DNA of 64,000 bases from Actinomycetales bacterium UBA1383 (GCA_002305415.1 DBQX01000131.1:112391-176390), one strand, 5' to 3'. Numbered from the stretch's first letter, positions 53,024 to 61,170 are shown. The notes: a model not told the origin generated them from the letters alone. Numbers and translations: made by a program.

Positions 53024-53053
53024 GTACCATCTTCGATTGCAGAGTGGTACCCT
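53024..53053 (+). promoter_or_regulatory. Operator-promoter of vapBC
   Basis: GTACCA (53024-53029) mirrors TGGTAC (53045-53050), and the inner TCT/AGA bases extend the dyad imperfectly. A -10 box TACCCT (53048-53053) overlaps the right arm and ends six bases before the vapB GTG, so a bound VapB-VapC complex would block transcription. Confidence 0.5.
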
Positions 53054-53059
53054 CCCCTC

Positions 53060-53305
53060 GTGAGTGGGACATTCGGGGCAACAATGGGCGACCGGGGGCG
53101 GCTCGTGATCCCGCTCGAGCTGCGGCAGCACGCCGGGCTCACGGAGGGCACGGCGCTCATCCTGGTCGAGACGGACACAGGCATCGTCGTCATGACACGC
53201 ACGCAGGCGCGCGAGCACCTGCGCCGCCAGTTGGCCGGAACGGACCTGGTCGCGGAGCTGCTCGCCGATCGGCGCCGCGCCGCCGACGCGGAGGACGCCG
53301 CGTGA
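53060..53305 (+). CDS. vapB: AbrB/MazE-type antitoxin
   Basis: An 81-residue swapped-hairpin AbrB protein, the antitoxin of the VapC toxin that follows. The first 45 residues carry the DNA-binding fold (TMGDRGRLVIPLELRQHAGLTEGTALILVE), and the last 35 form a charged tail that would wrap around the toxin (EHLRRQLAGTDLVAELLADRRRAADAEDA). GTG start at 53060 follows a leaderless -10 box; an ATG at 53084 lacks support. Its stop overlaps the toxin start (GTGA). Confidence 0.88.
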   Translation: MSGTFGATMGDRGRLVIPLELRQHAGLTEGTALILVETDTGIVVMTRTQAREHLRRQLAGTDLVAELLADRRRAADAEDAA

Positions 53306-53670
53306 CCGACGTCGTCGACGCCTCGGCGCTCCTGGCCTTCCTCCAGGGCGAGAAAGGGGCGGACACGGTGGAGGAGGTGCTGCTCCGCCGTCCGGGCTGC
53401 TCCGCCGTCAACTGGTCGGAGGTCGCGCAGAAGACCCGAGCCGCGGGTGCCGACTGGTCGCTCGCGGCCGCGCTGCTGACCAGCTACGGCGTCGTGGTGC
53501 AGGACGCCACGGTCGACGACGCTGAACGGGCGGCGGCGTTGTGGCGCCGCGGCTCCGGATTGTCGCTCGCGGACCGCTTCTGCCTTGCCCTCGGAAGCAG
53601 GCGCGACGCGACAGTCTGGACGGCGGACAGTGCGTGGGGTGAGTCGGACCGCGTGCGGCAGGTTCGCTGA
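53302..53670 (+). CDS. vapC: PIN-domain toxin ribonuclease
   Basis: A 122-residue VapC-type ribonuclease. The four acidic residues of the PIN active site are visible: Asp6 (VDASALLAFL), a Glu in NWSEVAQK near 40, Asp in SLADRFCLALG near 96, and Asp in WTADSAW near 113. It likely cleaves tRNA or rRNA when freed from the upstream antitoxin, but the target cannot be deduced. It overlaps vapB by four bases. The downstream hydrolase start follows after seven bases. Confidence 0.9.
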   Translation: MTDVVDASALLAFLQGEKGADTVEEVLLRRPGCSAVNWSEVAQKTRAAGADWSLAAALLTSYGVVVQDATVDDAERAAALWRRGSGLSLADRFCLALGSRRDATVWTADSAWGESDRVRQVR

Positions 53671-53677
53671 GACCGGC

Positions 53678-54490
53678 GTGCGTCGGCTCGTCGCGCTCGC
53701 ACTCGTGGTCATGGCGCTGGCAGGAGTGGTGGTGGGAAGCATGTGGGCGTTGCAGCGACGGCTGATCTACTTCCCCGATGATCGGCCCCTCCCCCCGGCC
53801 GCCCAGGTCCTTGACGGCGCCCGCGACGTCACGCTGACCACCGCCGACGGGCTGCAGCTGACGGCGTGGTTCGTGCCGCCGTCGGGCACGGACACCGGCA
53901 TGGCGGTGCTGGTCGCCCACGGGAACGGCGGCAACATCGCGGACCGCGCCGGGTTCGCCGCCCAACTCGCGGCCCGCGGGCTCGCCGTCCTGCTGCTCGA
54001 GTACCGTGGGTACGGCGGGAACCCGGGGTCACCGTCGGAGGAGGGCCTGGCCCTCGACGCCGAGGCCGCCGTCGCGGCGCTGCGCGACCTCGGCCACCCG
54101 CCCGAACGGACGGTGTACTTCGGCGAGTCGCTGGGAACCGGCGTGGTGGCCCGCCTGGCCGTCACCCACCCGCCCGCGGGTGTGGTCCTGCGCTCGCCGT
54201 TCACCGAGCTGGCCGACGTCGGCGCCCACCACTACCCGTTCCTGCCGGTCCGGGCCATCCTCACCGACCGCTTCCCGGTGAAGGACAACCTGGCGCGGGT
54301 GACCGCGCCGGTGGTGGTGATCCGCGGCGACCGGGACTCGGTCGTGCCCACTGAGCTCAGCCGTCAGGTGGCGGCCGCGGCGCCCACGCTCGTGGACGAG
54401 GTGGTGCTGACCGCAGACCACAACGACCCGGTCATGTTCGGGCCGCGGGTTGCCGACGTCGTCACGCGGCTCGCGGCGGGACGGCCCTGA
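53678..54490 (+). CDS. Membrane-anchored alpha/beta hydrolase
   Basis: A 270-residue serine hydrolase with one N-terminal helix (LVALALVVMALAGVVVGSMWAL) and a catalytic domain of the BAAT/YfhR-like group. The oxyanion segment is AHGNGGN, the nucleophile lies in YFGESLGTGV near 150, the acid in IRGDRDSVVP, and the His in TADHNDPV near the end. RRLIYFPDDRPLPP is a typical lead-in for this membrane-anchored group. GTG at 53678 is chosen as the first start after vapC. Its last 29 bases overlap arcC on the other strand. Substrate unknown. Confidence 0.85.
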   Translation: MRRLVALALVVMALAGVVVGSMWALQRRLIYFPDDRPLPPAAQVLDGARDVTLTTADGLQLTAWFVPPSGTDTGMAVLVAHGNGGNIADRAGFAAQLAARGLAVLLLEYRGYGGNPGSPSEEGLALDAEAAVAALRDLGHPPERTVYFGESLGTGVVARLAVTHPPAGVVLRSPFTELADVGAHHYPFLPVRAILTDRFPVKDNLARVTAPVVVIRGDRDSVVPTELSRQVAAAAPTLVDEVVLTADHNDPVMFGPRVADVVTRLAAGRP

Positions 54491-55412
54491 TCCGGAGACC
54501 CTCGATCCGCGTGCTGACCCGCGTTCCCGCCCGGCCCTGCAGCATCGCCTCGAGCTCGCCGAGTGCGCCGATGTAGGCATCTCCGCCCGTGGAGCGCGCG
54601 AAGGCGATGGCGGACTCCACCTTCGGCCCCATGGATCCGGCGGCGAACCCGTAGGAGGCGAGTTCGTCAGGGTGCGCCTCGAGGACCGCCCGCTGCTCGG
54701 GCATTCCCCAGTCGAGGTACACGGCGTCCGCGTCAGTCGCGATGACCAGCTTCTGGGCACCGATCTCCCTCGCGAGTACTGCCGCCGCGCGGTCCTTGTC
54801 GATCACGGCTTCCACGCCGACCAGGTTCTCCCCCTCGAACATGGTCGGGACTCCCCCGCCACCCGCCGCGATCACCACCGAGCCTCCTCCCAGGAGGTCC
54901 TTGATGGCCGCCGACTCGAAGATCCCCAACGGCTCGGGTGACGGCACCACCCGGCGCCATGCCGCGCCGTCCTGGCGGACCACCCAGCCGTTGGCCTCCG
55001 CGAGGGCCTTCGCCCTCTCCTCCGTGTAACCCGGGCCCACGAACTTCGTGGGGTTCGAGAAGGCGGGGTCACTGCTCGACACCTCGGTCTGCGTGAGGAT
55101 GGTGACGACATGCTTCTCCAGCGGCACGAGGTTGCCGAGCTCCTGCTCGATCAGGTAGCCGATGATGCCCTGCGTCGCCGCCCCGAGGACGTCGAAGGGA
55201 TAGGTGGAGACGTCGTCGTAGGCGGCCGCCTGCAACGCGAGCAGGCCGACCTGCGGGCCGTTGCCATGGGTGATCACGACGTCGTTCGTATCCGTCACGA
55301 TCTTCGCGATCGCCTCACACGCGAACCGGACGTTCGCCCGTTGTGACGCCACCGTCATCGGCTCTCCGCGTCGTTGCAGGGCGTTGCCTCCGAGGGCGAT
55401 GACGATTCTCAT
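54462..55412 (-). CDS. arcC: Carbamate kinase
   Basis: Transfers phosphate between carbamoyl phosphate and ADP, giving ATP; 316 residues, cytoplasmic. The N-terminus RIVIALGGNALQRRGEPMT, VITHGNGPQVGLLALQ, IAAGGGGVPTM and LVIATDADAVYLDWG are all family marks. AAGGGA precedes the ATG. Neither arginine deiminase (arcA) nor ornithine carbamoyltransferase (arcB) nor an antiporter lies beside it, so it is an orphan here and may serve allantoin or agmatine breakdown instead. Confidence 0.96.
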   Translation of the reverse strand: MRIVIALGGNALQRRGEPMTVASQRANVRFACEAIAKIVTDTNDVVITHGNGPQVGLLALQAAAYDDVSTYPFDVLGAATQGIIGYLIEQELGNLVPLEKHVVTILTQTEVSSSDPAFSNPTKFVGPGYTEERAKALAEANGWVVRQDGAAWRRVVPSPEPLGIFESAAIKDLLGGGSVVIAAGGGGVPTMFEGENLVGVEAVIDKDRAAAVLAREIGAQKLVIATDADAVYLDWGMPEQRAVLEAHPDELASYGFAAGSMGPKVESAIAFARSTGGDAYIGALGELEAMLQGRAGTRVSTRIEGLRIRAVPPRAA

Positions 55413-55594
55413 GGGATCCCTTCACTGGATGGGTCCTCGCGGCGGCGTGCCGGTGATAGGGAGATCATGCTGCAGGGGGACCGTTTCCGCGCCCGCTGGG
55501 TGGAAGATCGCCTCATGAACTCTCCCCGGGTGACTTCACCGTGACCCGAGCGGTGACCGGCGAGACGTGGCACGGAGCCCGCGCGGCACACGCC

Positions 55595-55600
55595 TACACT
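55595..55600 (+). promoter_or_regulatory. -10 box for leaderless start at 55608
   Basis: TACACT (TANNNT) ends seven bases before the ATG, with no ribosome-binding site. The gap 55413-55594 has no other feature that I can identify. Confidence 0.45.
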
Positions 55601-55607
55601 CGCGTCC

Positions 55608-56360
55608 ATGACGCCACCGACGCGGCTCGAACGGTGGGAGCGGTACTCCGAGTGGCCGGTGACCGCGCTCGCGCTGCTGTTCCTCCTCGCCTACGCCGCG
55701 CCGATCATCTGGCCCGACCTGCCGGCGTCCCTGGTGACAGCGAGCACCGTGGTGCTGGTGGCGACGTGGGTGGGCTTCGGGCTGGACTACGCCATCCGGG
55801 TCGCGCTGGCGAGCGACCGGCGAGCCTTCCTCCGGCACAACCTCTTCGACCTCGCCGTCATCGTGCTGCCCTTCCTGCGCCCGCTCCGGCTGCTCCGGCT
55901 GCTGGCGCTGCTCTCCATCCTCAACCGGACGACGGCGAGCAACCTGCGCGGGAAGGTGGTGATGTACGCGGCCGCCTCGTCGATCCTGCTGATCCTCGTG
56001 GGCGGGCTGGCGATCACCGACACCGAGCGAGGCGCTCCCGGCAGCACGATCGAGAACTTCGGCGACGGCCTGTGGTGGGCGATGGCGACCATCACCACCG
56101 TCGGCTACGGCGACAGCTACCCGGTGACCACGACCGGGCGATTCATCGCAGTCGCGATCATGATGGGCGGCATCACGGTGCTCGGCATCGTCACCGCCAC
56201 CATCGCCTCGTGGATGGTGGAGACGATCGGCGAGGAGGCCGTCGAGGAGGAGGCGGTGACCCGGGCGCAAGTCCAGGAACTCCACGAGGAGGTGCGGGCC
56301 CTGCGCAGCGAACTCGCGCGACTCGCACCCGGCGCGCCCACCCCCGGCGCCGCTCGGTGA
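55608..56360 (+). CDS. Six-helix (Kv-type) potassium channel
   Basis: A 250-residue voltage-gated-type K+ channel. It has six hydrophobic helices; an S4-like segment with regularly spaced arginines (RPLRLLRLLALLSIL, near 88-102), a pore helix (GDGLWWAMATITTVGYGD, filter near 164-169), and a C-terminal coiled coil (ETIGEEAVEEEAVTRAQVQELHEEV) after the last helix, which can set the tetramer. With the small broken channel at 51999-52342 it is one of two K+ channels in 4 kb. Confidence 0.92.
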   Translation: MTPPTRLERWERYSEWPVTALALLFLLAYAAPIIWPDLPASLVTASTVVLVATWVGFGLDYAIRVALASDRRAFLRHNLFDLAVIVLPFLRPLRLLRLLALLSILNRTTASNLRGKVVMYAAASSILLILVGGLAITDTERGAPGSTIENFGDGLWWAMATITTVGYGDSYPVTTTGRFIAVAIMMGGITVLGIVTATIASWMVETIGEEAVEEEAVTRAQVQELHEEVRALRSELARLAPGAPTPGAAR

Positions 56361-56364
56361 CGAC

Positions 56365-56655
56365 TCACCGTTCGGCCGCGTCGTCCCTGTTCGCGAGTTC
56401 CTCGAGCAGGGCGAGGAGCGGTCGCAGCGTCTCCGGGTGGGCGAGCGAGTAGCAGCGCCGCGGCCCTTCGACGCGCACCTGGACCAGTCCGGCGCGCCGG
56501 AGCGCGGCGAGGTGCTTCGACACGGTGGGCTGGTCGAGCGCAGCACCCGTGCAGAGGTGCCCGACGTCGCACTCCCCCGCGGACATCGACCGCAGGAGCG
56601 CCCGACGCACGGGGTGGGCGAGCGCCCGGCAGGCCCCGGAGACGACGTCGGTCAC
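56365..56655 (-). CDS. ArsR-family transcriptional regulator
   Basis: A 96-residue winged-helix regulator. The fold is seen as CRALAHPVRRALLRSMSAG, then the sensor-like GECDVGHLC (Cys-x5-Cys, at the alpha-3N/ELCV position), the recognition helix DQPTVSKHLAALRRAGLV and wing RVEGPRRCYSL. The cysteines could sense metal or thiol oxidation. It overlaps the trxB stop (ATGA, 56652-56655) and is the last gene of a three-gene operon with TrxB and an atypical thioredoxin, so it probably controls redox stress through the inverted repeat at 57987-58008. Confidence 0.88.
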   Translation of the reverse strand: MTDVVSGACRALAHPVRRALLRSMSAGECDVGHLCTGAALDQPTVSKHLAALRRAGLVQVRVEGPRRCYSLAHPETLRPLLALLEELANRDDAAER

Positions 56656-57578
56656 TGGGCGGACTTGAGGTAATCGAGGGCCGAGAGGGCCGCCACGGTC
56701 CCGTCGGCGACGGCGGTGGTGACCTGCCGGACCCGGGTGGCACGCACGTCACCCGCGGCGAACACCCCGGGGACGCTCGTGCGCAACGACTCGTCCGTGA
56801 CGACTTCTCCGCGGCCGTTCATCTCGACCTGGCCGGCGAGCGCCGCGGAGTTGGGGACGTAGCCGATGAACACGAAACAACCGTCGACCGGCACCTCGTG
56901 GACCTCGCCGGTCGCCTTGTCCGCGGTGCGCACCCACTGGAGCGCGGAGTCGCCTCCGAAACCCAGCACCCGCTGGTTCATGAGGAAGCTGATCCTGGGG
57001 TTCGCCGTCGCCTCGGCCACGATGTACGGCTCGGCCTGGAAGTGGTCGAACTCGTGGATGACGGTGATGTGCGAGGCGTACCGGCCGAGCGAGACAGCCT
57101 CCTCCAGCGCGGAGTTGCCACCGCCGACCACCGCGATCGGCAACCCGGTGAAGAAGTCCCCATCGCACGTGGCGCAGTAGGAGATGCCGTGGCCGGTGAA
57201 ACGGTCCTCGCCGTCCACACCGAGCGTGCGCGGCACTCCTCCGGTGGCGATGATCGCGGCCCGTGCCGTGAGGCGGGTGCCGTTCTTCAGGGTGACGGAC
57301 TTGACCTCGCCGGAGAGATCCAGGGACGCGATCCGGGCGAACGCCTTGATCTCGCAGCCGAAGTCACGCGCCTGCTGCGCCATCGCCTGCGAGAGTTCCC
57401 GGCCAGTGGTGGTGGGCACCCCCGGGTAGTTGGCGACGGCGTGGGTCAGCACCGTCTGCCCGCCCAGCGTGCCGGTGTCAAGGATCAGGACGCGCCTCCG
57501 GGCGCGCGCGGCGTAGATCCCCGCGGTCAGGCCGGCTGGCCCGCCACCCAGGATCAGGATGTCGTAGTCGGTCTCCAT
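56652..57578 (-). CDS. trxB: Thioredoxin reductase
   Basis: Flavoprotein that reduces thioredoxin with NADPH; 308 residues, the low-molecular-weight type. The FAD motif ILGGGPAGLTAGIYAARA starts near residue 9, the redox pair is SYCATCDGDFF near 135-138, and the NADPH motif is VVGGGNSALEEAVSL. The final AAGDVRATRVRQVTTAVADG binds flavin. It starts eight bases after the atypical thioredoxin gene, so that protein is likely to be its intended partner. Confidence 0.95.
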   Translation of the reverse strand: METDYDILILGGGPAGLTAGIYAARARRRVLILDTGTLGGQTVLTHAVANYPGVPTTTGRELSQAMAQQARDFGCEIKAFARIASLDLSGEVKSVTLKNGTRLTARAAIIATGGVPRTLGVDGEDRFTGHGISYCATCDGDFFTGLPIAVVGGGNSALEEAVSLGRYASHITVIHEFDHFQAEPYIVAEATANPRISFLMNQRVLGFGGDSALQWVRTADKATGEVHEVPVDGCFVFIGYVPNSAALAGQVEMNGRGEVVTDESLRTSVPGVFAAGDVRATRVRQVTTAVADGTVAALSALDYLKSAQ

Positions 57579-57586
57579 CGGGGCGT

Positions 57587-57931
57587 TCAGGCCCCGAACT
57601 TCTCGTCGAGGATCGCCGTGACCTGCTCCATGGTCTGGATGCTGCTGGTCGCGTGCACCACCTCGCCGTTCTTGAAGTACACGGTGAAGGGGAGGCTGCG
57701 GAAGGTCGCGGTCTGCGGGAGCGAGCGGATCACACGCGCCACGGGCTCGTCGAAGGCCATGTCACGGAAGGCCACGCGCGGGTACTCCTCCTCGAGGGAC
57801 TCCATGATGTCGTACACCGGCAGGCACATGGGACCCATCCGGCCGCAGCACACCATGACGTTCTCGTTGTTCTCCAACACCGCGCGGAACTCCTGCTCCG
57901 ACTCGATGTGCTCCAGACCGGTGTGCAACAT
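57587..57931 (-). CDS. Thioredoxin-fold protein with atypical active site
   Basis: A 114-residue thioredoxin-fold protein. The fold is seen from the beta strand ending MVCC, the following helix DIMESLEEEYPRVAFRDMAFDEP, the cis-Pro loop RSLPFTVYFKNGEVV and final helix MEQVTAILDEKF. The expected CGPC is replaced: the segment reads CCGRMGPMCLPV. If the last Cys is aligned to the resolving Cys of E. coli Trx, the attacking position is Gly and the nearest upstream Cys is seven residues away (C-x6-C). It is the first gene of the operon with trxB. AAGGGAG lies 13 bases before the ATG. A novel redox mechanism or a peroxide/metal-sensing role is inferred. Confidence 0.8.
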   Translation of the reverse strand: MLHTGLEHIESEQEFRAVLENNENVMVCCGRMGPMCLPVYDIMESLEEEYPRVAFRDMAFDEPVARVIRSLPQTATFRSLPFTVYFKNGEVVHATSSIQTMEQVTAILDEKFGA

Positions 57932-57984
57932 CCCTGTGCGCTCCCTTCGTCCAGCGGCCAGCGGCCGCTACAGATGCGGATTCC

Positions 57985-58008
57985 TCTATATGCCGTTGTT
58001 GGCATATA
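57985..58008 (-). promoter_or_regulatory. ArsR-type operator and -10 of the thioredoxin operon
   Basis: TATATGCC (57987-57994) mirrors GGCATATA (58001-58008) across GTTGTT. A -10 box TATAGA (57990-57985 on the minus strand) overlaps one arm. The upstream start lies about 54 bases further. The ArsR protein of the same operon is the natural ligand. Confidence 0.55.
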
Positions 58009-58040
58009 CCGCTGTCAGCCTAGCGGGTGAATGTGGGGTG

Positions 58041-58847
58041 TCAAATCCTCCCGGCGGGGAACGCGCGGGCGAACGCCACGAAGTTCTCGTCGTCGCCGAA
58101 CTCCGTCGGGATGGCGAAGACCACGTGCTCGAAGGCGCCCCGGAACTCCGTGAGCGCGGCACGGAAGTCCGAGGCCGTCCGCCCCGGATCGTTCGCGAAC
58201 GCCCCGCAGCCCCACGCTCCCAGCACCAGCGAGGTGTAGCCGTACGCGCGGGCCACGGCCAGGACACGGCGGATCCGCGAGGCGAGCAGGTCCCCGGACC
58301 GGGGCTGGCCCACGCGGTACGCGACCGGCGCGGCGCTCGTGATGACGCTGAGGAGCCACGGCTCGGGGAGGGGAGCGCCGTCGTCGGTCCGGAAGACGGG
58401 GACGCCGGGCGAGAGGATCACCCAGTCCGTGGAGTCCGGCTCCGGGCGCCGCAGGTGGGCGGCGTACATCGGGTCACCGTGGAGGGTCGCCTCCAGCGCG
58501 CTGGACCGGCAGAGCACCTCCTCCTGGGCCCGCGCCCCGTGCAACCACCCGCCGCCGGGGTGGATGCCGTTGGCGTAGTTCAGCGCGAGCGGGGTGAGGC
58601 CCAGGCCGGTGAGGCGGCGCGCCGCACCGAGCGTGGTCTCGTTCGTGAGCTCGACGAGGGTGCTCCCGAACCGCGGCGCCGGCGGCTCGGGAATCGCCTC
58701 CTCCGGCGGGATGCTGCGCGTCGCCGTCACCGCCTCCGCCACCAGCGGGCCCCAACGGACGGTGGCCCCCGATGCGTCCCGGTACGCACCCTCCTTCGCC
58801 GCCCGGTCCGCCTCCGCGGCGAGCACCTCCGAGTGGTGGGGCGTCAT
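58041..58847 (-). CDS. PARG-like (TIGR02452/DUF2263) poly-ADP-ribose glycohydrolase-type protein
   Basis: A 268-residue macro-domain-type hydrolase. The bacterial PARG signature is visible as GGGWLHGARAQEEVLCRSS (GGG-x6-8-QEE) near residues 100-115, preceded by LALNYANGIHPGGG and followed by VLGAWGCGAFANDP. Such proteins remove ADP-ribose from proteins or DNA. The start at 58847 (MTPHHSEVLAAEA) matches the family N-terminus; the upstream ATG at 58925 would add 26 residues. Neither start has a clean ribosome-binding site. It lies 109 bases from the thioredoxin start on the same strand, but on the other side of that promoter. Confidence 0.88.
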   Translation of the reverse strand: MTPHHSEVLAAEADRAAKEGAYRDASGATVRWGPLVAEAVTATRSIPPEEAIPEPPAPRFGSTLVELTNETTLGAARRLTGLGLTPLALNYANGIHPGGGWLHGARAQEEVLCRSSALEATLHGDPMYAAHLRRPEPDSTDWVILSPGVPVFRTDDGAPLPEPWLLSVITSAAPVAYRVGQPRSGDLLASRIRRVLAVARAYGYTSLVLGAWGCGAFANDPGRTASDFRAALTEFRGAFEHVVFAIPTEFGDDENFVAFARAFPAGRI

Positions 58848-58970
58848 CCTCCGCGACTGCCCGGTGCGCTCGAGAGACGCGGTGTCATGGACCTGGTGGA
58901 CGATCTGCAGCGTGCCTGACTCCATGCCACCACGGTCTCACGGCCCACCGACAGCCACGCCGCCGATCCG

Positions 58971-60422
58971 TCAGAGGGTCACGCCCACGTACTTCGTCTC
59001 CAGGTACTCCTCGATGCCCTCGAACCCGCCCTCGCGCCCGAGACCGGACTCCTTCACCCCGCCGAACGGGGCCGCCGGGTTCGAGATCAACCCGGAGTTG
59101 AGGCCCACCATGCCGGTCTGCAGGCGCTCGACCACGCGGAGCGTCTCCGAGATGTCCTGTCCGAAGACGTAGGCGATCAGGCCGAACTCGGTCGCGTTCG
59201 CCAGCTGCACCGCCTCGTCGGCGGTCTCGAAGGTCATCACCGGCGCAACCGGCCCGAAGATCTCCTCACGCACCACCCGGGAGGCGGGCCGTACGTCCGC
59301 CAGCACGGTGGGCCGCATGAAGAAGCCCTCCCCCGGCATGCGGCCGCCACCGGTGACCACGGTCGCGCCGTCGTCGACCGCCTCGGCCACCAGCGCCTCG
59401 ACGTGGGCCAGCGCGCCGTCGTCGATGAGCGGGCCCACCTCGACACCGTCCTCCAGCCCGTTCCCCACACGCATCCCCCCGAGCCGCTCCGCGAGGCGAC
59501 GGGTGAACTCGTCCGCCACGCTCGCGTGCACGAGGAAGCGGTTGGCCGCGGTGCAGGCCTCCCCGATGTTCCGCATCTTCGCGGCCACCGCCCCCTCGAC
59601 GGCGCGGTCCAGGTCCGCGGAGGCGAGCACCACGAACGGGGCGTTCCCGCCGAGTTCCATGGAGGTGCGCAGCACCCGCCGCGAGGCCTGCGCGAGCAGC
59701 GTCCGTCCCACGTCGGTGGAGCCGGTGAAGGTCAGCTTCCGCAGCCGCGGGTCGGCGATCAGGGGCGCCATCGTGGAACCGGAGCGGGACGTGACCACGC
59801 AGTTGACCACGCCCGTCGGCACCCCGACCTCGTGCAGCACCTCCATCAACAGGAGGGAGGTGAGCGGCGTCGCGGACGCGGGCTTCAGGACGAGCGTGCA
59901 GCCGGCCGCCAGCGCCGGCCCGATCTTGCGGGTCGCCATCGCCAGCGGGAAGTTCCACGGGGTGATCGCGAGCGCGGGTCCCACGGGGTGCTTCATCGTG
60001 ATCAGGCGGGACCCACCCAGGGGCGCGATCGCGTAGCGGCCGTGCACCCGCGCCGCCTCCTCCGAGAACCAGCGGAAGAACTCCGCCCCGTAGACCACCT
60101 CGCCGCGCGACTCCGCGAGCGTCTTGCCCATCTCGAGGGTCATCACGGTGGCGAATTCGTCCGCCCGCTCGATGATGCGCTCGTACGCGGCGCGCAGCAG
60201 TTCGCCGCGGTAGCGCGGGTCGGTGGCGGCCCACTCCTCCTGGGCGGCGACGGCGGCGGCGAGGGCGGCCATGGCCACCTCACCCGAGGCGTCGGCGACC
60301 TGGGTGATGGGCGTGCCGGTTGCCGGGTTGACGACGTCGAGCGTGCGCGGCCCGCCGACCCACCGGCCCTCCACGTAGTGGGAGGTGGGGAGCCTCGCGA
60401 TCAGGTCGGACGTGTCGACCAT
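58971..60422 (-). CDS. NAD(P)-dependent aldehyde dehydrogenase, succinate-semialdehyde type
   Basis: A 483-residue aldehyde dehydrogenase similar to GabD. The catalytic Cys is in IGEACTAANR near 291 and the Glu in MELGGNAPF near 257; PWNFPLAMATRKIGPALAAGCT and FTGSTDVGR bind NAD(P), and FGGVKESGLGREGG is the C-terminal succinate-semialdehyde dehydrogenase mark. It probably oxidises succinate semialdehyde or a similar aldehyde to the acid in the cytoplasm. It begins 13 bases after the SDR stop, so the two genes form an operon. A GABA aminotransferase is not beside it. Confidence 0.93.
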   Translation of the reverse strand: MVDTSDLIARLPTSHYVEGRWVGGPRTLDVVNPATGTPITQVADASGEVAMAALAAAVAAQEEWAATDPRYRGELLRAAYERIIERADEFATVMTLEMGKTLAESRGEVVYGAEFFRWFSEEAARVHGRYAIAPLGGSRLITMKHPVGPALAITPWNFPLAMATRKIGPALAAGCTLVLKPASATPLTSLLLMEVLHEVGVPTGVVNCVVTSRSGSTMAPLIADPRLRKLTFTGSTDVGRTLLAQASRRVLRTSMELGGNAPFVVLASADLDRAVEGAVAAKMRNIGEACTAANRFLVHASVADEFTRRLAERLGGMRVGNGLEDGVEVGPLIDDGALAHVEALVAEAVDDGATVVTGGGRMPGEGFFMRPTVLADVRPASRVVREEIFGPVAPVMTFETADEAVQLANATEFGLIAYVFGQDISETLRVVERLQTGMVGLNSGLISNPAAPFGGVKESGLGREGGFEGIEEYLETKYVGVTL

Positions 60423-60435
60423 GCGCTGCTGGACC

Positions 60436-61170
60436 TCAGCGGGCCGTGTAGCCGCCGTCGACCACGACCTCGGATCCGGTCATCAGTGAGGCGTCGTCGC
60501 TCGCCAGGAACGCCACGACCGCCGCGATCTCCTCGGGCCGTCCGATGCGCCCGATCGGGTGCATCTCGGCGAGCGCGGAGCGGTCGAAGTCCCCGAGGAT
60601 CGGCGTCTCGATGAAGCCGGGGTGGATCGAGTTGACGCGGATTCCCTCCTTCGCCCACGCCAGGGCGGCGTTCTTCGTGAGCGTGCGCACCGCGCCCTTG
60701 GCCGCCGCGTACGCCGGGGATGAACCGAAGCCACCCGTGATGCCGAAGATCGAGGACGTGTTGATGACGGATGCGTTGCCGGAGGCCTTGAGGACCTCGT
60801 GCAGGTAGCGCAAGCCGTAGTACATGCCGTGCTGCGTGACGGCGATGGTCCTCAGGTAGGTCTCGTCGGACTCGTCCGAGATGGAGTCCAGGTCCCCGAT
60901 CCCCGCGTTGTTGAAGAAGACGTCCAGCTTGCCCTTCTCGGCCGCGACCCGGTCCGCGACCTCCCGCCACGCGGCCGAGTCGGTGACGTCCAGGTGCACG
61001 TACTGGCCACGTCCCTCGCCGAGGGAACCGGCGACCTCCTGGCCCTTCTCGTCCTGCACGTCCGCGACGTAGACGAAGGCACCCTCCTCCGCGAGGCGCA
61101 TCACCGTCGCCGCCCCGATGCCGCTCGCGCCACCCGTCACCAGCGCGATCCGCCCGTCCAGCTTGCCCAT
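60436..61170 (-). CDS. Short-chain dehydrogenase/reductase (classical SDR)
   Basis: A 244-residue classical SDR. NAD site TGGASGIGAATVMRL near residues 11-25, FFNNAGIGDLDSI (NNAG) near 87, catalytic Ser in NTSSIFG, and Tyr-x3-Lys in SPAYAAAKG near 153. The C-terminus MTGSEVVVDGGYTAR is typical. AGGAGGAGAC sits before the ATG at 61170. It leads an operon with an aldehyde dehydrogenase, which suggests alcohol-to-acid oxidation of one substrate (for instance 4-hydroxybutyrate to succinate); the substrate is an inference. Confidence 0.92.
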   Translation of the reverse strand: MGKLDGRIALVTGGASGIGAATVMRLAEEGAFVYVADVQDEKGQEVAGSLGEGRGQYVHLDVTDSAAWREVADRVAAEKGKLDVFFNNAGIGDLDSISDESDETYLRTIAVTQHGMYYGLRYLHEVLKASGNASVINTSSIFGITGGFGSSPAYAAAKGAVRTLTKNAALAWAKEGIRVNSIHPGFIETPILGDFDRSALAEMHPIGRIGRPEEIAAVVAFLASDDASLMTGSEVVVDGGYTAR

